A stretch of 64,000 bases of DNA from IDS-8 sp040902105 (GTDB lineage Bacteria; Pseudomonadota; Gammaproteobacteria; Steroidobacterales; Woeseiaceae), in contig JBBDXW010000069.1 in NCBI GenBank assembly GCA_040902105.1, positions 1-64,000 of the forward strand, written 5' to 3'. Made by a program: the position numbers and the translations under genes. How positions within the stretch are numbered: the stretch's first letter is position 1; the number at the start of each line of letters is the position of its first letter. Below, one piece after another: positions 17,463-24,881 of the stretch. The notes below the pieces were generated by a model. It made no database searches and was not told where the DNA came from. It saw only the letters and a program-made list of their open reading frames with translations.

Positions 17463-18536
17463 TCAGGTCCGCGAAGTTCGGCTGAGTATCCGGTCGAGGC
17501 GCTTCTCGGAATAGTCGCTGGACACCCGGGCGCTGCCGATTCGGTCGAGCAGCACGAAGCGCGTTTTCCCGGCTTGCGCTTTCTTGTCGAGTTCCATCGC
17601 GGCGCGCAGCCTGCCCCGGCCGACACCCGGCGGTACCAGCGGCAACCCGGCCGCATCAATGAGGCGTCGCAGCCTCGCGGATTGTCCCGGATCGATGTCG
17701 CTCAGGTCTGCCGCCATGACCATGCCGGCCGCTACCGCCTCGCCGTGAAGCCATTCACCGTAGCCCAGTGAGTTCTCGATTGCATGTGCAAATGTGTGGC
17801 CGAAGTTCAACAATGCCCTAATGCCTTGCTCGGTTTCGTCCTCCGCAACGACTGCCGCCTTGATCTCGCAGGATCGCCGAATCGCGTGCGCCAGCGCCTC
17901 AACGTCCTTATCCAGCAGCTTCGACATGTTGCTCTCGAGCCAACCGAAGAATTCGGCATCGGCAATGGCGCCATGCTTGATGACCTCTGCGAGGCCCGCG
18001 CGCAACTCCCGGTCGGGCAAGGTGCCGAGTGTATCGATATCAATGAGGACCAGCCGCGGTTGATGAAAAGCACCGATAAGGTTCTTTCCCTCGGCGTGAT
18101 TCACCCCGGTTTTGCCGCCCACCGACGAATCCACCTGCGCAAGAAGAGTCGTCGGCACCTGCACGAACGCTACCCCGCGCATGTAGCAGGCCGCTGCAAA
18201 TCCCGCGACGTCACCGACCACGCCGCCGCCGAGCGCTAAAACCGTTGTGTCCCGTGCCGCACGCATCTCGACCAGCCGATCGAGGATCGACGCGGCAGTG
18301 GCCAGCGTCTTCCATGCCTCGCCATCCCTGATGAGCAGCGCGTCGGCGTTCCGGCCGTCCAGATTCGCCATCAGGCGTTCGAGATAGAGCGGCCCGACCG
18401 TGTCGTTGCTGACGATCAGGCAACCTGCGCCGGGCAGATGTGCGGCTAAATCGAAGCCACCGCCGAGAAGGCCCGTGCCAATGACGATCGGATAGCTGCG
18501 GTCGCCAAGATCGACCGTTACGGTTATCGGTGACAA
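17463..18536 (-). CDS. aroB: 3-dehydroquinate synthase
   Basis: The 357-aa NAD- and metal-dependent enzyme forms dehydroquinate in the shikimate pathway. NAD binding is marked by ALGGGVVGDVAGFAA. Metal ligands fall in GLAEVIKHGAI, LNFGHTFAHAIE and WLHGEAVAAGM. QVPTTLLAQVDSSVGGKTGVN is the family signature. It normally sits directly behind aroK; here the two are separated by a perfect 35-bp inverted repeat. Confidence 0.97.
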   Translation of the reverse strand: MSPITVTVDLGDRSYPIVIGTGLLGGGFDLAAHLPGAGCLIVSNDTVGPLYLERLMANLDGRNADALLIRDGEAWKTLATAASILDRLVEMRAARDTTVLALGGGVVGDVAGFAAACYMRGVAFVQVPTTLLAQVDSSVGGKTGVNHAEGKNLIGAFHQPRLVLIDIDTLGTLPDRELRAGLAEVIKHGAIADAEFFGWLESNMSKLLDKDVEALAHAIRRSCEIKAAVVAEDETEQGIRALLNFGHTFAHAIENSLGYGEWLHGEAVAAGMVMAADLSDIDPGQSARLRRLIDAAGLPLVPPGVGRGRLRAAMELDKKAQAGKTRFVLLDRIGSARVSSDYSEKRLDRILSRTSRT

Positions 18537-18600
18537 GAATCAGGCCCCGAATTGACTGAGCGGGATAGGTTACCTGATCGGCTACGTCGTTGGGTGCCCG

Positions 18601-18704
18601 TCGTTGGGTGCCGGACTTGGATCTTTGGACATTTCGCAGTTCATCGATTCAGATGGCGTGGCCAAAAATGAAATGTCCAAAGATCCAAGTCCGGCACCCA
18701 ACGA
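18601..18704. repeat. Perfect 35-bp inverted repeat between aroK and aroB
   Basis: The arms at 18601-18635 and 18670-18704 are exact reverse complements, beginning TCGTTGGGTGCCGGACTTGG, with a 34-nt loop. A partial tandem copy (GTCGTTGGGTGCC) precedes the left arm. The right arm ends one base from the aroK stop codon at 18706. It has the look of a small non-autonomous mobile element or REP-type palindrome inserted in the aroK-aroB operon. Confidence 0.88.
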
Positions 18705-18705
18705 A

Positions 18706-19227
18706 CTACGGAGTGGCAGCAAGCGCCTGCTGAATCTCCCGGGCAACCGTCTGCACGCGTCGCCCGTCGGTATTGATCACCATGTCCGCAATTTCACGGT
18801 AAAGCGGATCGCGCTCCGTCATCAGTTTTTCGAGAACTTCGGCCCTGTTGCCGTTCTCGAGAAGCGGCCTTTCGCGTCCCCTGTTGGTCCGTTCGAGCTG
18901 TTGCCGGACGCTGGTATACAGGTAGATCACGAAGCCGCGCGCGCCGAGGTGGTTGCGATTGTCCGCGTTGGCCACGGCGCCGCCGCCGGTGGCAAGCACG
19001 ATGCCCTCCAGCTGCGACAGATCGTCTATGACCCTGGCTTCGCGCTTGCGAAAGCCCTCCTCGCCTTCCTTCTCGAAGATGAAGGGAATATCGACGCCGG
19101 TACGCGTTTCGATTTCTTCGTCGCTGTCGACGAAGTCGAGATGCAGCATTCTCGCCAGCTGCCGGCCAACAGCCGATTTCCCGGCGCCCATCGGACCAAT
19201 AAGAAACAGGTTGTTTGGATTCTTCAT
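18706..19227 (-). CDS. aroK: Shikimate kinase
   Basis: This 173-aa P-loop kinase phosphorylates shikimate with ATP. Walker A GPMGAGKS is at residues 11-18. The substrate-binding DSDEEIE and the GGGAV loop (VLATGGGAVAN) follow, and the lid region has RERPLL. Placement just after pilQ and before aroB is the usual gammaproteobacterial order. Confidence 0.96.
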   Translation of the reverse strand: MKNPNNLFLIGPMGAGKSAVGRQLARMLHLDFVDSDEEIETRTGVDIPFIFEKEGEEGFRKREARVIDDLSQLEGIVLATGGGAVANADNRNHLGARGFVIYLYTSVRQQLERTNRGRERPLLENGNRAEVLEKLMTERDPLYREIADMVINTDGRRVQTVAREIQQALAATP

Positions 19228-19270
19228 TTACCGCTTTGTAATTGGCCCGGCGCGCTTGCGGCTACGTGCC

Positions 19271-19404
19271 GGGGAGGCTCGGCACAAGCCAGAAGAAGCG
19301 CTGGTAGGAGCCCGCCACGCGGGCGAGCGCGATGGACCTTGCGAACTCGCCCGCACGGCGGGCTCCTACGGCGCTTCTATCGGGACTTGTGCAGACTTTC
19401 CCTA
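19271..19404. repeat. REP-like palindromic element between aroK and pilQ
   Basis: The core arms at 19304-19327 and 19346-19369 (GTAGGAGCCCGCC...GCGGGCGAG) match at 22 of 24 positions. Imperfect outer arms extend to GGCTCGGCACAAG on the left and CTTGTGCAGACTTTCCCTA on the right. The last TTCCCTA includes the pilQ stop codon read on the minus strand. A second copy of the core lies at 35849-35924. Confidence 0.8.
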
Positions 19405-21600
19405 ATAGATGCTGGAACCTTCGGTGAGAATCTTCGGTGTGACGAAGATCAGCAGTTCGGCCTTGTTCGACACGTTCTGTCGCGATTTGAACAAGTTGCC
19501 AACGCCGGGAATGTCCCCAAGCACCGGTACTTTGGTGATCGTTTCACGACGCTCCGTTTCGTAGATTCCGCCGAGAACCACGGTCTGTCCGTCGCTCACC
19601 AGAACCTGCGTTTCGACCGCCCGCGTATCGATGCTCGGTACGAAACCGCCGGTCGCGCTCGCGACCAGGTCGCCCACGGTGTCGTTGCTCACCAGCAGAT
19701 CCATGATGATGTTGTTATCCGGCGTAATCTGCGGCGTGACCGTGAGGCTCAATACCGCCTTCTTGAACTGCGTCGTGGTCGCTCCGGAAGATGCCGATTC
19801 CTGGTACGGGATCTCGACACCCTGCTCGATTCGGGCTTCCTTCTGGTTCGCGGTGATGACGCGCGGCGTCGAGACGATCTCACCGCGTCCCTCGGCTTCC
19901 AGAGCCGTCAATTCCAGGTCGATCAGGTAGTCGTTGTCGAGCACGGCCAGCGCGAACCGTCCCGCTGCGTTCTGAATCGGCACGTTCACGTTGTACCGGT
20001 TTGCGAGGTCCGGCAACTGGACCGGGCCGACCGTGCCGTTGTTCGGGTCGCCTAGGTTATCCAACGCCGAGTTGACCATCGTGTCGGTGCCGGTGCCGGT
20101 GCCGGTGATGGCGGTAAGACCGTCGTTGCCGTTTGTGTTGTAACCGGTCAGGCCCAGCCGGATACCGAGGTCGCGACTCAGGTCGTCGTTGACGATGACG
20201 ATGCGCGACTCGATCAGCACCTGGCGAATCGGAATATCCAGGGTACGCACGAGGCGGCGGATATCCTGCAGCTTTTCAGCCGTATCCTGGACCAGAAGGG
20301 TATTGGTGCGGTCGTCGATCGACACCGTGCCGCGCTCGGACAACAGTGAATTCTGACCTTCGGTCGAGCTGATCAGTGCCGCAAGACTGGCAGCCTTCGC
20401 ATAGTTCACCTGCAGGAACTCTGAATAAAGCGGCTCCAGTTCGGTGATGGCTTTCTTCGCCTCGAGGTCCGCCGTTTCGCGCGCGGCAATTTCCTCGGCG
20501 GGCGCAACGATGATCACGTTGCCGTTTTGCCGCATGTCGAGGCCCTTGGTCGTCATGACGATGTCGAGGGCCTGATCCCACGGAACGTTCCGCAGGCGCA
20601 GCGTGACGTTGCCCTGCACCGTGTCCGAAACCACGATGTTGCGGCCGGAGGTTTCAGCAAGCAGTTGCAGGACCGCCCGGGTTTCGATGTCCTGGAAGTT
20701 GAGCGTCAGGCGTTGACCCTCGTATTCCTTGGTTTCCGAGAACAGACTGGCTTGCTCGGTGTCTTCCACCGTCGGGTTGATTTCGATGGTGAAGTCGTTG
20801 TCCGACTGGTAGGCAAGCTGTTCGTAGTTGCCCTGGGCCGAAATCACAATACGGGTGTCCGAATTGGTGCGCAACGCGTCGACCGTGGTCACCGGAGTTG
20901 CGAAGTCCATGACGTCCAGGCGGCGCATCAGCTCGGACGGCAGACTGGTGTCCTTGAACACCGCGACCACGCGGCCGCCTTCCTGGCGAATGTCAACGGG
21001 CGTAGACGGGTCCGTCAGCGTGACCATAACCCTGCCGCCGCCGTCGCCGGTGCGACGAAAATCGAGATTGCTGATGGAGCGTCCGCCAGCCGACGCATAC
21101 GAGCGCGAATCTGTCGACGCCGCACCTTCAAATTGTGTGGTGCCCGACGCTGCCGCGCCCGCCGCGCCCAGCGTTACGTAAATCGTGTTGCCGCTGCGAC
21201 GGGTCTCATAGGGGACCATCGAATCGAGATTCAACACCACGCGGGTGCGGCCGCTTGCTTCCGCGGTCAGTATCGTGTCGAGCGGGCCCAGGTTGATATC
21301 GCGGCGACGCGACGACAGACCGAGCGAGGTCTCCGGGAGATCGAGCGCAATGCGCGCCGGGTCTTCAATCGTGAAAGCGAGCGGCTCAGGCGCAGTTCCG
21401 CTGGTGATGAGCCTGAGCTCCACGCGTTGGCCCGGGAGGCTCTGCACTTGAATATCCTGCAGCCGGTTGCCTTCCTGAGCGCTTGCGCCCAGGCCGAACA
21501 ACATGAGGATCACGGCCTGCGCCGTCAGAACCAGCTGCTTCCCCAAATGCCGGTTCCGTTCGCCTTTTACGGCAATAGTCGGCTTTATTTTGAGCGTCAT
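19402..21600 (-). CDS. pilQ: Type IV pilus secretin
   Basis: This 732-aa outer-membrane secretin is the channel through which the pilus fibre exits. An N-terminal signal peptide is followed by two AMIN-type beta domains that bind peptidoglycan (around residues 30-260), an STN/secretin N-domain starting near RLTLNFQDIETRAVLQLLAE, and the C-terminal secretin core ending with EVSTPRVITANQ-like VSTPRVITANQKEARIEQG and LLIFVTPKIL. ATG 21600 is preferred over 21621 because GGGAG lies about 11 nt upstream. It is last in pilMNOPQ; the stop codon overlaps a REP-like element. Confidence 0.96.
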   Translation of the reverse strand: MTLKIKPTIAVKGERNRHLGKQLVLTAQAVILMLFGLGASAQEGNRLQDIQVQSLPGQRVELRLITSGTAPEPLAFTIEDPARIALDLPETSLGLSSRRRDINLGPLDTILTAEASGRTRVVLNLDSMVPYETRRSGNTIYVTLGAAGAAASGTTQFEGAASTDSRSYASAGGRSISNLDFRRTGDGGGRVMVTLTDPSTPVDIRQEGGRVVAVFKDTSLPSELMRRLDVMDFATPVTTVDALRTNSDTRIVISAQGNYEQLAYQSDNDFTIEINPTVEDTEQASLFSETKEYEGQRLTLNFQDIETRAVLQLLAETSGRNIVVSDTVQGNVTLRLRNVPWDQALDIVMTTKGLDMRQNGNVIIVAPAEEIAARETADLEAKKAITELEPLYSEFLQVNYAKAASLAALISSTEGQNSLLSERGTVSIDDRTNTLLVQDTAEKLQDIRRLVRTLDIPIRQVLIESRIVIVNDDLSRDLGIRLGLTGYNTNGNDGLTAITGTGTGTDTMVNSALDNLGDPNNGTVGPVQLPDLANRYNVNVPIQNAAGRFALAVLDNDYLIDLELTALEAEGRGEIVSTPRVITANQKEARIEQGVEIPYQESASSGATTTQFKKAVLSLTVTPQITPDNNIIMDLLVSNDTVGDLVASATGGFVPSIDTRAVETQVLVSDGQTVVLGGIYETERRETITKVPVLGDIPGVGNLFKSRQNVSNKAELLIFVTPKILTEGSSIY

Positions 21601-21628
21601 TCCTGTTACTCCCAGTTCCATTCAGGCT

Positions 21629-22156
21629 TCAGTCCGAAAGACCGATAGCGGCATCCCGTTCCAGGTAGCCGCCGATTCCGTCCGATATAATTTCGACAAC
21701 TTGAATTTCCGATTCCGTCACGGCAACGATCCGGCCGTCATTCTGGCCGACATAGTTACCCGGCGACACGCGATGGATGAGACCGTCCCGGGTCTGCACG
21801 AGACCGTAAGTAGCATCGCCCAATGCGAGCGTGCCAACCATCTGCAGCGTATCGAGCGGAAACTGCTCGAGGAATTCACGGCTTCGTTCTGCGTCCGGAC
21901 GCGTTCCACCTCCGGGACCGGCGGCCGCCTGAGGTGAATCGGGGACGAACGGCGAGCGCAGGCCTTCCGTGTCAGCAACGTAGGTGAACACCTCGTAGGG
22001 CGTTATCTCGGGCAGCGGCTCGATGATGCCGCCCGGACGCGCCTTGACTTCGTTGATATATCGATCGAGGTCGTCCATATCCCCGGAGCAACCCGTCAAC
22101 CCCAAGCCGCCGGCAAGCACGACCGGCAAAAGTATTTTGCTGATGGAAGCTTTCAT
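21629..22156 (-). CDS. pilP: Type IV pilus assembly lipoprotein
   Basis: This 175-aa inner-membrane lipoprotein links the PilNO complex to the PilQ secretin. The signal ends with lipobox LTGC, Cys23. The C-terminal domain carries PLDTLQMVGTL and GLVQTRDGLIHRVSPGNYVGQNDGRI, typical of PilP. Its ATG overlaps the pilO stop by four bases (ATGA). Confidence 0.95.
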   Translation of the reverse strand: MKASISKILLPVVLAGGLGLTGCSGDMDDLDRYINEVKARPGGIIEPLPEITPYEVFTYVADTEGLRSPFVPDSPQAAAGPGGGTRPDAERSREFLEQFPLDTLQMVGTLALGDATYGLVQTRDGLIHRVSPGNYVGQNDGRIVAVTESEIQVVEIISDGIGGYLERDAAIGLSD

Positions 22157-22755
22157 TGTTGTTGTGCCTCCTCAAGATAGCGATACGTTTTCGCCGTAAC
22201 CTCGATGGACAACCGATCGAAACTCTCAGCATTCTCCGTCGTTACATTGATATTGTGCAGGGTAACGATTCGCGGCAACGCTGCTACCCCGCTGACGAAA
22301 TTTGCGATGTCGTGATAGCTGCCGGCGAGCTGAATGAGTATCGGTTTCTCCGCGTAGAAATCCCTCGGGATTTCCGGCTGCGGCTGAAACAACTTTTCCT
22401 GAAGCCCTGCGGCGAGTCCGGTTTGCGAAATGTCGACGATCAGGCTCGGTATCTCGGTTTCGCCCGGAAGCTGGCGCAGCATGGTGCCGAAGGACTGCTC
22501 CATTTGCGCGAGCTGTTCCTTGTACTGGTCGTAATTCGCCGCCTTCTTCTGCTTGCTCTCGAAGGCAACGCGCAAGGTCTGCTCTTCATCCTGGGCGCGC
22601 TTCAGTTGCGGCGCGCGGTCTTCGACAATAAACCAGTAAATACCAAAGCCCAGGACAACGGCGAACACGAGGCCGATTACGACAGCGCGAAATACCAGCG
22701 GCCAGCGCCCTATGTCGTTGACGTCAAGACTTCTGAGTTCATCAACGAGGCTCAT
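22153..22755 (-). CDS. pilO: Type IV pilus alignment subcomplex protein
   Basis: This 200-aa bitopic membrane protein pairs with PilN. A short cytoplasmic tail, one transmembrane helix (around residues 20-42), a coiled coil rich in K/Q/E, then a ferredoxin-like periplasmic domain are visible. The frame stays open upstream to 22884, but the homologous start MSLVDELRSLD at 22755 overlaps the pilN stop (ATGA). Confidence 0.95.
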   Translation of the reverse strand: MSLVDELRSLDVNDIGRWPLVFRAVVIGLVFAVVLGFGIYWFIVEDRAPQLKRAQDEEQTLRVAFESKQKKAANYDQYKEQLAQMEQSFGTMLRQLPGETEIPSLIVDISQTGLAAGLQEKLFQPQPEIPRDFYAEKPILIQLAGSYHDIANFVSGVAALPRIVTLHNINVTTENAESFDRLSIEVTAKTYRYLEEAQQQ

Positions 22756-23327
22756 CCCGCATCCTCCAGTTCTTCGGCTTCCTCGCCATGGCGGATCTGC
22801 TTCAAAGTCACGATGAAACGGGCTTGCCGGGCGGGACCCTCCTCCGTCGTCTCGACCTTGACCACATCCGGATCGGTTAGCCACTCGGACCGGTCGATCT
22901 GCCGCATCAGCGCGGAAACCCGGGTACTGGACTGGGCAACGCCCGTCACCTCGACCGCCGATCCCGATTGCTTCATGCCGGTCAGGTAGACGCCGTCAGG
23001 CAGTTGCCGGGTGACCTCGTCGAAAAGGTGCACGATTTCCGGCCGGCTGCGCTGCAACTGCTCGATAATTTCCATGCGCGCGAGCAGACGCTCCTTCTGC
23101 GCCTCCAGGCCGTCGATTTCCTTGATGCTCTTGTCCAGTTCGGCGATCTCTGCCTGTAACCTGGCGTTGCGCGACTCCTGACCGTCGATCATCTGTCCAT
23201 AGAAAAACATTGTCAGACCGACGACGACGATTGCTGCAACAAAAGCGCCTCCCATCGAGACAAGGAAATCGCGCTGGCGTTTCTTGCGTTCCTCTTCACG
23301 CCATGGGAGGAGGTTAATGCGTGGCAT
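22752..23327 (-). CDS. pilN: Type IV pilus assembly protein
   Basis: This 191-aa protein begins MPRINLLPWREEERK, the conserved cytoplasmic peptide that docks into PilM. A single transmembrane helix (about residues 24-44) and a coiled coil precede the periplasmic ferredoxin-like domain. It starts one base after the pilM stop and overlaps pilO. Confidence 0.96.
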   Translation of the reverse strand: MPRINLLPWREEERKKRQRDFLVSMGGAFVAAIVVVGLTMFFYGQMIDGQESRNARLQAEIAELDKSIKEIDGLEAQKERLLARMEIIEQLQRSRPEIVHLFDEVTRQLPDGVYLTGMKQSGSAVEVTGVAQSSTRVSALMRQIDRSEWLTDPDVVKVETTEEGPARQARFIVTLKQIRHGEEAEELEDAG

Positions 23328-23328
23328 A

Positions 23329-24390
23329 TTAGTCGAAGCTCCTCAATGCAAGTCCGCAGGCTGTCAGTAGCGCAGTCGAGTCCTTGTGCACGCCCTGAGA
23401 TTTCGCCTTCGAAGATATTTTCATCTGTCCCAGCGGATCGCCGACTTCGGTCGGAATGCCGACCCGGCTCGAAATAACGTCCGCAATTCCGGGAATGTTC
23501 GCGCATCCGCCGCAAACGAGGATCATGTCCGGCTGTTCGCGTCCGCCGCCGGACGCAAGATAAAACTGCAACGAACGGCTGACCTGCTGGGTCATGTCGT
23601 CGACAAAAGGCTCGAGGACCTCGGGTTGATAGTTGCTCGGCAGCCCGCCTTGTTTTTTCGCGCGGCCTGCGTCCTCCATGCTGAGCCCGTAGGTGCGCAT
23701 GATTTCCTCGGTGAGCTGCTGGCCGCCGAAGGCGAAGTCGCGCGTATAAATGACCTTGAGATCCTTCAACACGCTGAACGTGGTGCTGCTCGCACCGATA
23801 TCCACGATTGCGACGGACTGACCGATGCCGCTGTCGGGGATCTGGTGGCTCAGGAGCTGGCAGGCGTTCTCCAGCGCGAACGCTTCGACGTCGACAATAT
23901 GCGCATGCAGGCCGGCCGCCTGCACCGCCGCCTGGCGTTGCTCGACGTTGTCGGTGCGCGTGGCGACAAGCAGCACGTCCATCAATTCGGGATCGTTTGC
24001 GTTCGGGCCGACAATTTCATAGTCGAAACTGACTTCTTCCATCGGAAACGGAATGTACTGGTCGGCCTGGATCTCAACCTGACCTTCGAGATCGCGTTGC
24101 GACAGGCTCTTCGGCATCTGAATGACTTTGGTAATGGCTGCGTCGCCGCTGATGGCGACCGCCACATCCGTCGCCTTGGCACCCGAGCGCTTGACCGCCC
24201 GCCGGATGGCCTCACCGACCGCCTTGGCGTCCACGATCGCCTTCTCGTTGACCGAGCTGGGCGGCGTGGGCTCTGCTGCATATGACTCGACCCGATAGCG
24301 CTTGCCGCTTTGCGAAAGCTCTATCAGCTTGACCGACGAGGTGGTGATGTCGAGGCCCAACAATGGCTGAGTTCTTCTGCGGAAAAGCAC
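23329..24390 (-). CDS. pilM: Type IV pilus actin-like ATPase
   Basis: The 353-aa cytoplasmic protein has the actin/FtsA fold. Phosphate-loop segments are LLGLDITTSSVKLIEL near the start and VAIVDIGASSTTFSVL in the middle, with ILVCGGCANIPGIADV as the adenosine motif. It recruits the N-terminal peptide of PilN. It is the first gene of pilMNOPQ and diverges from mrcA across 491 bp. AAAGGA lies upstream of the ATG. Confidence 0.96.
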   Translation of the reverse strand: MLFRRRTQPLLGLDITTSSVKLIELSQSGKRYRVESYAAEPTPPSSVNEKAIVDAKAVGEAIRRAVKRSGAKATDVAVAISGDAAITKVIQMPKSLSQRDLEGQVEIQADQYIPFPMEEVSFDYEIVGPNANDPELMDVLLVATRTDNVEQRQAAVQAAGLHAHIVDVEAFALENACQLLSHQIPDSGIGQSVAIVDIGASSTTFSVLKDLKVIYTRDFAFGGQQLTEEIMRTYGLSMEDAGRAKKQGGLPSNYQPEVLEPFVDDMTQQVSRSLQFYLASGGGREQPDMILVCGGCANIPGIADVISSRVGIPTEVGDPLGQMKISSKAKSQGVHKDSTALLTACGLALRSFD

Positions 24391-24881
24391 GTGTTTTTCC
24401 TTTTAGCTCGGTAGGTTGCGGGTCTATTTTAGTTTGGACCTGAGCAAAGCGATTTAACTATATATCAACAAAAAGTTAAATAAAACGTGACTTTGTTCAC
24501 GATCCGGCTTGCCTATGGTACTGCCGGGAGACTTCCCGATTCCGTGAACTGGTTGGCGCTGGCAACAGACGACCCCCATTCCGGCCGGAAACCGCCTGAA
24601 CCCCCCTTTCCCGGACCTCTGAGGGCCCCTGAATTCGTATCGTTCCGGGTTGCGGTCAGCGGCGCTGCCCGGCGACCGCGACATCCTGAAAGCCGTGCCC
24701 GGAAGACCCCCCTGTACATCGCGCGAAACATGACACGGGACCTGACAGAAGCCCCTGGGCTGGCTATCATCAGGCCACGTGGGCACGCGTTATCAGCACG
24801 CAATGAACGCTTTTTCGCGCAGAAGGTCAATCCCCGCGCCGTATCGTCCGATCGCGGATTCCACTTGAAACACTGGCGACC
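24391..24881. other. Divergent intergenic region between pilM and mrcA
   Basis: No gene is supported in these 491 bp. The pilM-proximal part (24420-24490) is AT-rich, with ATATATC and runs of T/A that could hold the pilM promoter, but I could not fix a convincing -35/-10 pair or a sigma-54 site. The rest is GC-rich and should contain the mrcA promoter. A frame from 24487 to 24888 on the plus strand has no family resemblance. Confidence 0.5.
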
